A DNA stretch of 64,000 bases from Thalassia testudinum (taxonomy: Eukaryota > Streptophyta > Magnoliopsida > Alismatales > Hydrocharitaceae), in assembly GCA_037157565.1 (NCBI GenBank), contig JAZHRO010000054.1:20133501-20197500 (forward strand), written 5' to 3'. The position numbers and the translations under genes were made by a program. Below are positions 10,441 through 20,569 of this stretch, piece by piece (positions within the stretch are counted from its first letter, which is position 1; every line of letters begins with the position of its first letter). Below the pieces are notes generated by a model. It was not told the origin of the DNA. It searched no databases and was given only the letters and a program-made list of their open reading frames with translations.

Positions 10441-12067
10441 ACCTCCGTCGCTCCACCGTTCTTCCCAGCTCGGATCTGACGGAGATACACCCTCAATTCC
10501 TCCCTTCCCACTCCGACAGACGCCCCCTGCTCCGGCGGCCTCTCCTTCTCCTCCTCGTCGCCCTGCCGCACTACCAGCAGCAGGGTTACCTTCCCTCGAT
10601 CTTTCCGCGCCACGCCGCACCCAGCTGGCGCCTCTCCGGCCCTCTCCTCACCGCCGCCCCTTCCTCTAGGCAATTTCTTCTCCGGCGACAGTCGATACGA
10701 CTGTCGCCTGCGCCAACCCCTCCTCGTCCAGCTTAGCAGGTAGAACTCCTCTTCCTCCCCTCTTTCTTTTCCATACTGAAAACCCTTACTGTCGCCACCG
10801 ATTTCCCACCGATCACCTTCACCTTCTCCACCTCCGGCCAAACTCCGGCGAACCGCTCCCATCGCTCCAGCACCCCACACGGCTCACCGACCTGTGCATA
10901 ACCTCCGCCTCCTCACCCTGATCCTCTTCCGCCCTTCCATTTCCCACCAAACGCCCTCTGCAGACCCACCGAACACACCCACTTCTTCGCCCGCAGTTCG
11001 ACCTAGGGTGACCTGATTGCTCCACCACGCCCCCTGCAGACCCTCCGACCACCTTCTTCGTGCCACGACGAAGGTCCCCCGCTGATTTGATTAGGCCGAG
11101 AGGCCCCTTTTCGTGTCTGGCAGTTCCGACATCCAGCCGCCATTGACACTGCAGCAAAGCAGCTTCACGCGCGCTCCAGGCTTCAGGACTCCAAGGCCCC
11201 AGGTGCCGTGAGTGCAGGAGGATAGTGCGAAGGCAGCTAACCCAGCAATCGACGCGAAGAAAGCCTGCAGCTGAGGAAGCGGAGGTGGAGTCGTCTTGCG
11301 GGCGCGCGCGAAGACAGCACAGAAGATAGTCCCACATCGTGGGGTTCTGAAGCTGCGCCCGCGCATAAATTGATTTTGTGCTTTAAACGAGTCGCCTCCG
11401 AAAGCACTGGGGTGAGGTCCCACGCCCACTCACCCGCTCGGTCCGCGAGCTCACCACGCGGATCCGGCGGACCCGACCCGACACCCCACCTGCGCACTCC
11501 TCGCGTACCATTCACGCAGGTACGCCTGGTCACGGGTACGAAGCCCGACCCGATTACCCGGTGGCTCTGGGAGAGCTATCCTACGAGCGAAATCTGAGAG
11601 AGAGAGACGTGCGGGTAGAGGGACAGGGTAGGTTTTGCTCTGACCAGCTGTGTAAGTGTGTAGGCAGAGAAGAAGGTGGCCGAAGCCTTGGCCGCTTAGG
11701 GCAAGGAAGAAGAAGAAGAACTGCGAGGGAAGAAGAGCACACTTGGCCGAGAAGAGAGGAAAAAGAACGAAGAAGCCGTGCAGCTGAGCAAGGCAGCAGA
11801 CAGCAAGAGAAGAGAAGGAAAAAGAAGAAGGAAGAAAAGAAGGAAGAAGAAGAGAAAGCAGACCGCAAAAGAGGAAGAAGAAAAGGAGAAGGCTAAGGTG
11901 TAGCCGCAGAGAAAGAAGAGGAAGCTGAGGCAGAAGCAAGTCAAAGCAAAAGAGCAGAAGAAAGAAGGAGAGGCCAAGAGAAGAAGAAGAAAAAGGAAAC
12001 AGAGAAGGCAGCAAAGAGAAGAGAAGACAAAGAGGAAGAAAGAAGAGAAAAAGAAGAAGCCAACTTC

Positions 12068-12072
<5 letters not shown>

Positions 12073-12107
<35 letters not shown>
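12073..12107 (+). repeat. CT dinucleotide microsatellite
   Basis: About 17 CT units lie near the 3' end of the solo LTR. Shorter AG/CT runs occupy the equivalent place in other copies of this LTR (near 26070, 39945 and 47145), so the run belongs to the LTR. Confidence 0.9.
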
Positions 12108-12109
<2 letters not shown>

Positions 12110-13020
12110 ATTTTTGTAATAAGAAGAAACACTGTACTTCTAGAATACGATTTGCTCCCTAAGTTCGACCTCGGGAACTCTTATTTCCGAGTAATAAATA
12201 TTAGTAAATGATGGCAATAACTAACTGTACTACAACGCTATAACAGAACCTAGTTGTCGACCATCATCAGGGACTCTTCCGGCTAGGAGAGCACCACGTG
12301 TACCTTCTACTTTACGGAAAAGACTGTAATCAAGATCGTTCCCATAAGGAACATGTAAGATCAAGAGATACCTAGATACTTTGAGAAATAGATGAACCAG
12401 AAACACATAAATGAGATAAATAGAAATGAGAAATAAACTTGTTTTATTGTATTTGCACTTAAATAATGTAAACACCACTCTGCTCAGCGTTTGCTGACTT
12501 TATCTTTTCGTAACCCTGTTCAGGACCAGGAGTTGAGCAACCCGAGTTTCTAGCTGCAGAGGGCGCTGGGCCTTGCCGAGCCCAGCCGTAATCGTTTTTC
12601 AGCTCTTTCATTTTCTAATGTTGTAGTGAGTAATTGACACATAGTTTACTATTCCTATTCCTTTCTGTTTCCTTTCTGTTTTCTGTTGTGGTGGCATGTA
12701 CTATGATTTGAGACAATTGTTCTACCTTCTTTACTGCCTCGTACTTTCTTCTAATTAGTTATATTGTATGTGTGAATGTGGTTTATTTTCCTGCTTTTGG
12801 TTATTTCTTGTTGGACAACTAGGTCTTAGGATTAGTCGAGGCGAGCCGGACTTGGATTCTGTAGGGATCCGGGCACCGGGTCGTAACAAAAACTCTTGTA
12901 AAAAGGGATCCATGTATTTAGAAAAAGGATGATCACCTTTATTGTATTCTAGGAAAAAATGGAGATCTTGATAGTGAGTAGTTGAGAATTAGATCCCTTA
13001 CCTAGACGTACACTATTATG

Positions 13021-13387
13021 CCTAATTTACTTGGGGGTTAACCCCTCAAAAGGAGGGTTAATCTCCGTTTACTTGACTGGTTGACCCCTATTTGCTAACT
13101 TAGGTTTAACCACTTTAATACGAGTTTGTTAACACTAGTTTCAATTGGTGTTAGCCAAACTTGTGTTAAAATCGTATGCCACTTATGCCTTTGATAACTC
13201 TTATGTTTCATATTCTTAACATTACTACTAAGTAAACATCACAACGATTAACACAATAACTCAACACCAATTTAAGTAAATATAAACTGGTGTTAATATT
13301 ACTCTACAAATAAACATAATTGTAGGTTAACACTAATTTTACATTTCTTAATATCATTTCTCTAACTCCTTAAGTAAACTAGCCGTT
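13021..13387. mobile_element. MITE-like element with short terminal inverted repeats
   Basis: The left end (CTAATTTACTTGGGGGTTAA) and the reverse complement of the right end (CTAGTTTACTTAAGGAGTTA) match at most positions. The interior is AT-rich, non-coding and has many GTTAAC/GGTGTTAA motifs. No clear target duplication was found. The superfamily is not assigned. Its place between a retroelement and a gene is typical of MITEs. Confidence 0.4.
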
Positions 13388-13489
13388 AAGGTGAAACTAG
13401 ATTAATAATTCCCGTGTCTTTTCTTTTGTGTGATTATTCCATTATGTTCTCAATCAGATCCTTGAAATGCGATTAGTTGATATTTAGCA

Positions 13490-13860
13490 TTTAGGATACC
13501 TCGAAAAGAGTTTTAAAAGAGAATGACATGATTAGTAAAGGGTTGTAATACTTCATGACATTAAACCTATTTAATTAAGCTTAATAAGAGCTAATCACTG
13601 TTAGGAGGTAATTAATAAGCAAAAGGATAGGTGGAAGCATGAGGAAGCGTAGATACGGGCACCCTATCTTGTAGTTATGGCACCCTAAAAGGAAGAGATT
13701 TAAAAGCCAATGACAAAATTGATTAGGAGTTGTAGAAGCTGTAACTTTAAACCTAATTAACTAAGTCTGATAAGAGTTGATCATCATTAGGGGATAATCA
13801 ACAAGGCTAAAAGATAGGCAGAAGCATGAGGAGACTCCCTTTATTTGTGTTATCATCGAA
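13490..13860. repeat. Diverged tandem duplication (two units of about 180 bp)
   Basis: Two adjacent stretches (about 13490-13670 and 13680-13855) share an ordered set of blocks: AATGACA, ATTAG, GTTGTA, TTAAACCTA, TAATTAA, TAAGAG, ATCA, TTAGG, AAAAGATAGG and AGAAGCATGAGGA. Neither unit codes for protein. The origin of the sequence is not recognised. Confidence 0.5.
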
Positions 13861-14344
13861 TAAATTTGTCTAATGAGGCGTTAAAAAAACAAGAAAGTAA
13901 AAACGCCTTTATTTCTGGAGTGCTAAGCTAAAACAAAGAAGATGGGCTAGCGGGGTATTTTTAAAGCATAACTCCTTTATTTTGGCATCGAGAAAGATAT
14001 TCTTGTCTCGAGGGTCTCAATTGTTAGATATTTAGATAAATTATTTATATGTATGTATATATTAACTAAGCTAAATATATATGATGTATCGAGTAAATGT
14101 GTTACCTGACTTGAGTTGCTTTTAACTCAAACATTAATCAAATTTGAGAGAATTCCTTTATAAAAATAAAAAAAAACTTGAGAGAATTCCGAAATTTCAA
14201 TCCATGCATCATTCAAAATCAAACAAGATGGATAAAACCAACTCTATTCAGAGCAGGTTGGATTAGGTGTCTATTGGTCACCGTAGGTAGAGATCCCAAT
14301 TGAGGAGTTTTAATACCTAGATTTGGTTGAGTTTGCCACCCCTC

Positions 14345-14880
14345 TATTTTCCGATTAGCTGATAATAAGACTCGTTTGGTAAAGAGAATAAATTTAAGGA
14401 ACAAGTAAAGGAATATAGAAGAAGTGAAATAAATGATGAAATAAGTAAGTAAACTAATTTGAATATCTTGGAAGGTTAAAATTATTCCACAGAAATGGTA
14501 AAATAACTTCATCCCAGATTAAGTTTATTTAACCTGACGTAAATAGATGGTAGGTTAAATAACTGGTTAAGTAACAGGTTAAATACTTAACTCGGTACAA
14601 ACCCTCCAAGGTCCCATTTGTTTCGCATGTTCAGTATTTAACATGCTCGAAAATGAGTTAACATGCTTAGAACTTAACAAGTCTGAAAATAAGTTAACAC
14701 GTCTGGAACTTATTTCACCTCTCTGTAGAATAACTTTAACACATCACTTAACATACCTAACATTCAAATAAGTTAACTTATTTATTCTACCATTTATTTT
14801 ACTTCTTTCCTATTTCTTTAATTATCCATGAACTTATTCCTCTTATAAAATAAGTCTAACTATTTATCTTCCGACAAGAA
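14345..14880. mobile_element. Foldback (long inverted repeat) element
   Basis: About 110 bp near 14350-14470 match, with gaps, the reverse complement of about 14755-14875. Both arms run through GATAA, AGACT, AGAG, GAATAA, GAAATA, AAGAAGT, AAATAAATG and TTATTTGAAT-like blocks in order. The interior of roughly 280 bp has no ORF and contains direct repeats of GAACTTA/AGTTAACA. This is the shape of a foldback MITE. It is the closest mobile element to the 3' side of the fucosyltransferase gene. Confidence 0.45.
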
Positions 14881-16099
14881 TAAAAAATATCAAATCTCAT
14901 TATAAAAAATTAAGAAGGAGATGACCATTCCTCATACGGTATTCCTCCATGTGGTAACCCATTTAAAAGAAAAAACAAAAAAGAAACTAAAATTGAAAAC
15001 AAAGCAAAACTAACGATTCCGATCCCTGTTAAGTTGTTCACACTCCATATCCCCGAGAACACTCCATATTCCACCCCACACGGAAGGACAGCTGCCATTG
15101 CCAACGGTCTCCAGGTGAAAGCCGTTTACAGGATTGGGTTCGCGATTCCACGAGGGTGTAAAGAACCTACCACGACCACCGAAACCTGTCTTAACAGCAG
15201 GCCCATCGACACGGTGACTCCAAACGAAACCCGAACCCTCTGCGCCTTCCAGTTGACACACGTTAAATTAGTTTGCTCTTCATAATTAAAAAATGGCTTC
15301 GATAAATGCATCGATATTTGAATATTTCGAGGACTTACGCATCATGCATCGGAAAAATTCATCTAAACTCACACTTTTTCCCCTTCCGTAAAACGTTAAC
15401 TTCCACGAAAAAGCAAACACACAGACATTTTCCGTCAAATCATTTCTGCTGTTCAACTTTATAAAGGCTGCCTTTGTTTTTCTTATGTCTTACTCCGATA
15501 GATCACGTGGATGCCAAATGCTAAAACGGACTCTGTGAAGGTGTGAACCATTTTTGATAGAAAGGGACAATGTTTACTGGGCCTCTAGAAAGAACACAAA
15601 GCAATTAGAATTAGAAACATAACCAACAGTGATTTAAGGTGCAATCTATACACGTAACACATAAATCGTACGAGATGGGCGTGATGTTGAAATGATGTGT
15701 TGTCTTCTTGTCAACGATGGAAAAGGGCATCACATAGAATCTAAATTTTCACGTGCAATTGTTCAAAGGCTGCCACCATTAATTTTCATAGAACCAAAAT
15801 GGAGCAAGACAAGGTGGGTAGTGATGAAAGGGTGCAACTGCAACTCCCATACAAAGATTAATTAACAGAAGCGAGAAGATATCTAGTGAGGATAGTATTT
15901 CTATAATTTTCTGAACATATATCAGTACAATACCTCAAATAGTATCAAGGAACCTATCTACCCGGCGGCCCCTGTGACCAAACATAGCCACAGCACAAAC
16001 CTATAAACGTGGGTTTTTGTTCCTCCACAATCAAGTGTAATTTTCTGTTGAAGCCATATGAACTACGCATCAAAATTGACATGCAAGGGAAACTACCAG
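14881..16099. other. Intergenic region and probable 3' UTR of the fucosyltransferase gene
   Basis: AT-rich sequence with one GC-richer island (about 15016-15266) that is open on both strands for some 83 codons. Neither translation is recognised and no splice-bounded exon is evident, so no gene is called. The last 150-200 bp before 16100 are presumably the minus-strand 3' UTR; no clear poly(A) signal was identified. Confidence 0.4.
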
Positions 16100-19000
16100 T
16101 TACCATTCGTCGCGATTGACGAGCTTGAGGCCCCAGCTCATGTCTTCACAATGCCGAACATGAGGTACTAGGGCTCCGGTGTCCACTCCCTTCTTCTCCT
16201 TGCAATCGTAAAAAGGAGGTGCATGGAAACATGGCTCCATTGACATGGCAAGGCGGCAAGGTGGGTCAGGGACCGTCTTGTTCTCCGGCTTGAGTAGAAT
16301 CCATGACTGCAAGCCACCAAGGCCTTGTGCAACATAGCCAAAAGTGGACCATGAGCTTATCACCAGCTTGTCGGTCATGCTCAGCAGATACATCTCTGCC
16401 CATGCTTTCATGTTGTGCATCCGCTTCTCTGTCTGCTGATATTCCTCGTGGCTGGGCTGAAAGATGGCAATGATCTCTCCATTCTCCGTGGGATGTTCCC
16501 AGTACATGTTCCTCATCATCTCGAAGTATCCAGGACTCAGGGAGGCTACCAGGACAGCTTTTGATTTGCCATTGGGACTCGAAGAGATGGGCACGTTGTA
16601 ATTTACTTTAGGCAGAACACTTTCTTTTGAGGAGCATGAGAGAATCTGGTCCAGCACATGTTGAAATGGCCCGGGACCTACATCAAAGACTCGTATCTGT
16701 ATGCCTATTCTTTCATCTGCATTGGCCAGGTAAGTTTGATAGTATCTTGAGATCAAGCCCCAGACTGGGTTTGTGGGATGGAATAGATAACGTGCCACAT
16801 GGTGGAAGACCGTGTGTTTCTCTGGGAAAAGCTGAGGCAGTTCGTCTTCAAATGATGGGCTAAGGAAGAGGGAGGGTGTAAAGTAGTTATTAGACCTCAG
16901 AATTGTCCAGGGAACCTGCTTAAGGATTTCCTGATCTTCCCTGCAGAAGAAAAGCTTGTCATCGTCATCGTAGTCATGAGCTAGGTGGAGATATATATAT
17001 GACGGCATAGACCCAACTGATTGTGGTCCTCCATTTTTGTTAAAAACTTTACTCTTAAGCATGCTTCCGTAACTCTGTGGAGATCTCTGACCGAAGGTAT
17101 CAAACTGGTTCAGAGGGAAGTCCCAGGGAAGAAACCATGTACTGTCTGGAAATGGCTCACAGAAGAGTTCTGCCATATCTACACCTCTGTCAACTAGGAG
17201 TACCCTGTCTGTGAGGAGAGCATATAAGAATGTCGATGCCAGAGAGAGGATCCTGTTTCCTAAGCCACTGTATGATATCCAAACCACATATTTGCAATCT
17301 GCTGGCCCAGCAGTCTGGTTAGATTTGAGCTGATCAAGGGCCTTGCCAAATGGATCTGTGCCCGGCCCGCATCTCTTATGAAGGGCTTCATAGTTCCTTA
17401 TCTTTTCCAGGAGATAGGAAGAAGGCTTGTGTGGAGACTCCTTGCGGTATAGGGCAGATTGATATCTGCTCAGACAGGATTCTTCGTTGAATCCGGGAGC
17501 TAACAGCCCACCAAGCAGTTTATCCTTCAGCATGGTGGTTGGATGAGAATCCCTATCATTTGTGTCAGGAAAGGCGGCTGAAATTGATTGAGAATTACAT
17601 AAGCAATGGCATTCACAATTAAAATGCAAAACACAGATAATTACTAATACCAAGTATAAAGTACCAATAACTGATAAACACTACGGGAGATGGAAGGCAT
17701 TCACAATTAAAAGGCAAATTTCAGATAATTAGTAATAACAAGTATAAAGCACCAGCAACGGATAAAAACTACCAGAGATATAAGTAACTGAACCCAAGAA
17801 CTTTTGCCCCAAATGGAGACTGTTGATTACAGAGAGGGACTCATATACTCAAATGATTGTAAACTATAGCAGAAAACTGCAAAATTCCATTCAGCCTACA
17901 AACATTTTTTTTACTTCCACATGAACGCATGCTCAGACAAAAGGTGCAGGACAAAAAGTGCAGTAGGACATTAACCCAAGAGTGCTGGCAGGCAACATTT
18001 TAAATCTAGCAGAGAGTTTAATGCATAGGCAGGACGTGCAGTTAGGTGTTCCGCGAAATTGGATGGAGAATTAAATAACAGAACTAGATCTTACCAGCTT
18101 TGACCTTACTGTGGTAGATGAAGGGAAGCCATGGTACAGCATGAGACGTTGCCTTGTGGCATGGCAGTCATGGGTTTGACATGCAAAAATAATCTCTTCT
18201 TACTAAAAATGCAGCATGAAATTGTGTATAATTAGGAATATAGCAGTCCCTTTCTCATATATCACACATTGCAAAAGCTTCAATGGATACCTTAACTATG
18301 AGGGATACACGGATGCCAATTCCAGAGAAAATAAAAATAAAATAAAATAAAATAACCAATTGCTTCTTTCCAGCTAAATTTCACAAGCATTCTAACAAAT
18401 AACAGATCCAGATCTGCTCTAGCCCAGTACATAATAAACAAAGAAAGATTCCAACCTTGGCCGATCTTAACAGTATCGGGAACTAAAAGAATTCAGAGAA
18501 TCAGAATTCCCTACAGGGCAGCAGAAAAAAAGAAAAGAGAAAAAAGCTCCACAACCCCCATCTAAATGTCAATAAACATAAAGGAAGAGGAACGTGAGCA
18601 TGGAACCCACAATTACTGATGATGAAAGTAGCATCATATGCGACAGCGATAGATCAAACATAAAAAAGTGTGGTCACTTGCTTGCACTTGCTGGAGGATA
18701 CCCCCCGTACTCAGATGCATGCAAAACAAACCCCTGTGGGCCAAATCCTCCACAGCACATAATGCTTTGGGCCAAACCATCTCCCCACACCTCCCTGGGC
18801 GAACCATTCATGACTAAAAACACATGCAACTTTGGGCAACAGCGACATCATAAATCCTTCTCGCCCCAGCCAAAACGTCCCCCGCCAAACCCCACACCCC
18901 ACGGATCTAACAATGTCTCACGAACCTTAACTCCCCGAACAACGCTGCATTTCCCTGAAACACTTCTCAATGCCACGAAGATCAAACCACTACAAAGAAC

Positions 19001-19525
19001 ATCGTGACGCGTAAAAACTCAAAAACAAATAGGGGAAACAAAAAAAAAACTCATCTTTTTCTACGCGTTAGAAAGGTTTGATCACATTTGGTACAACGTT
19101 TGAACAAACAACGAACTTAGCAGCCAAACCACCAGATACGTCGGCTCAAGTTAACCTCATCTTTTACTCCAACAACTAATAAACGAACAGAGAAAGGAAA
19201 AAAAGGAAAAACATAAACGTATATATATTCCTCTGTCACCGCATGCTTTACCTTCTTCGGCCTCCGCGCGGCGGCGGGGGACGGCGCCGGCGTCCCGGTC
19301 AACCGCCGCCACAAGCCAGTCTTGGCCGTGGGCTCCGAGCAGCACGACGGCCAAGGTGGGGAGCGCGAGCACGCACGCAAGCAGCACGCAGACGAGGATC
19401 CTCGCCGAGGACCTCCCCGGTGGCGACGGCGGAGGCTTCCTGTCGGGGTCGAAGTCCTCGGGGTCGAGAGGCGTCGACGGCGGCGGGGAAGGGGACGGCT
19501 GCCTCCTACTCCTCTTCATCTCCAT
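16100..19525 (-). CDS. FUT: GT37 galactoside alpha-1,2-fucosyltransferase (xyloglucan/AGP fucosyltransferase family)
   Basis: Predicted two-exon gene: exon 1 19525-19252, intron 19251-17578, exon 2 17577-16100, giving 583 residues (AtFUT1 has about 560). The donor is GAAG|GTAAAG and the acceptor TTTCAG|CC, a phase-1 junction that keeps the frame. Residues 1-42 are a proline-rich cytosolic tail, about 43-63 a single membrane segment (type II Golgi anchor), then a short stem. Family landmarks follow: DKLLGGLLAPGF (110-121), SYSGLGNRILSLAS (about 193-206), motif I ERIGIQIRVF (380-389), motif II SLSPGYFEMM (437-446) and motif III STFGYVAQGLGGL (502-514). The family transfers L-fucose from GDP-fucose to galactose on xyloglucan or arabinogalactan glycans in the Golgi. 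The exact acceptor cannot be read from sequence. No stop or frameshift is seen, so it looks functional. Met1 is chosen as the first in-frame ATG; Met3 is a possible alternative. Confidence 0.93.
17578..19251 (-). other. Intron of the fucosyltransferase gene
   Basis: A 1674-bp GT-AG intron. Open frames inside it (for example a plus-strand frame at 18594-19007) have no recognisable protein and compositions typical of chance. An A/T microsatellite of AAAAT units lies near 18330. No transposon was recognised in it. Confidence 0.85.
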
Positions 19526-19530
19526 CGCTT

Positions 19531-19548
19531 TCAGAGCCCCCGCGCCAT
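19531..19548 (-). promoter_or_regulatory. Five-codon upstream ORF in the fucosyltransferase 5' leader
   Basis: On the minus strand ATG GCG CGG GGG CTC TGA ends five bases before the main ATG. If transcription starts upstream, this uORF would precede the coding start very closely and could reduce or modulate translation, because re-initiation over five bases is inefficient. Whether the transcript includes it is not known. Confidence 0.45.
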
Positions 19549-20569
19549 GGACGGCTGCGTCCCAACACCCACACCCTACCCCTCTGTGCGCCTACACGGA
19601 TCGAGGTTGAGGCCCAGGGGGATCGATCATCGATGGACAACCCAAGTCAGAGACGAGGGGGGGGAGGGGGGGAAGGTGGAGAGGGACAGGGAATTGTTTA
19701 ATGTTGTTCCTTCTAATTTTTCTTTGTATTACCCTTTCTTTCCTTAAAGTGGGCGTCTCGCCATCGATCTCTTTTCCTGCCTGTCTACTGCAAACAATGG
19801 CAGAACCGTTCCACGAGGAAAGGAAAGAGACCTATCGGAGCGAGGTAGGGAGGCTGTTTTATTCCCGGTGCTGTTTATTTATAATCGGGACCAACCCGCA
19901 TGACTTGGTTCAAATCAGAGCCTCCTATTAAATTGGGCTATAGTTGGGTATTTTGAGTTGACGAGGGACTCAACCAGATGATCTGGTTGATTGTTGTTTT
20001 AGTGGATTTGATTACCTTATCTTATCGGATCTAATCCGACTTGAGAGCCTAATAACCTATTAAAAGGATTGAGTGACTGAAAATAAAATGTACAGCTGTT
20101 GTATCAATATTTAAGTTAAAATTTATGCTACCAGTCATATGACGGTTACTAAGTTTGATTGTGGTAAGGATCACATCATGAGATTGTGGGAAATCCTATA
20201 ACCTCAATGATCAATGACAGCACACCCTATATGTACTAGGGTCAAGTTAGCTATAGTTTTTTACGCAATTTGAGAGATGAGTAAAAATTTTGTGAGTATA
20301 CTATCTATATAAAGCTCATAAAATTTGGGAGTATCAATCTCCCCTCACACGTACACTCTTTTTCAGAGGTAGAACTAAGTCGTCAATTTCTTGTGCTTCT
20401 TTACTGTGATCGCATTTGAGTTAAGCCTTCTATTTTTTGGGCTCAATCATGAGTATTTATGAAATGTATTGGGCTGGGCCTATATAAATCTCGTAAGGGG
20501 AATTATCTTAAATTGAGGACTTGGATTTCTTGTTGCTAAGTTGATCTGGCTAATAGATTTATTCCCCAA
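19549..20569. other. Upstream region of the fucosyltransferase gene, no gene seen
   Basis: The first 150 bp upstream are pyrimidine-rich on the minus strand (C runs near 19656-19675), as in many plant leaders. Farther out the sequence is AT-rich. A plus-strand TATATAAAG at 20306-20314, followed by a CT-rich tract, looks like a promoter pointing towards the solo LTR, but no ORF or splice structure follows it, so no gene is called. Confidence 0.4.

Larger units (their letters stand above)
9526..12269 (+). repeat. Solo Athila-like LTR with perfect TSD
   Basis: This 2744-bp LTR begins with the terminal hairpin TGATGAG-AAC-CTCATCA and ends in CA. It is flanked by a perfect 5-bp duplication GGGAC (9521-9525 and 12270-12274). 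No internal region is present, so unequal recombination between two LTRs has removed the body. It carries a TATA box at 10433-10440, U3 palindromes at 10325-10362 and 10387-10409, an 11-bp-stem palindrome at 10684-10708 and a CT microsatellite near its end. Confidence 0.92.
8260..12888 (+). repeat. Tekay/Del-like LTR, 5' part missing, interrupted by a solo LTR
   Basis: Segments 8260-9525 and 12270-12888 together match the distal two thirds of the Tekay-like LTRs elsewhere in the window. Shared features are AGACGTCT-type motifs near 8275-8335, the GTACC/GTGTAG stem region at 9020-9250, the CTGCAGAGGGCGCTGGGCC block near 12555 and the CGGGTCGTAACA end at 12888. What follows 12888 is not a primer site, so this is the right end of a solo or 3' LTR. 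Its proximal part is separated from it by the Athila-like element at 1-8259 and lies off the left edge. Confidence 0.85.

Noticed and set aside
15010..15311. Possible small gene in a GC-richer island
   Set aside because: Open on both strands, neither product recognised, no TATA box or splice structure; kept only as a note in the intergenic entry.
18594..19007. 137-codon frame in the fucosyltransferase intron
   Set aside because: Opposite strand to the gene, no recognisable domain, proline-rich by base composition, no supporting splice or promoter signals.
20300..20450. Plus-strand promoter and gene upstream of the solo LTR
   Set aside because: There is a TATATAAAG and a CT-rich tract, but no ORF or exon follows before the LTR begins at 20570.
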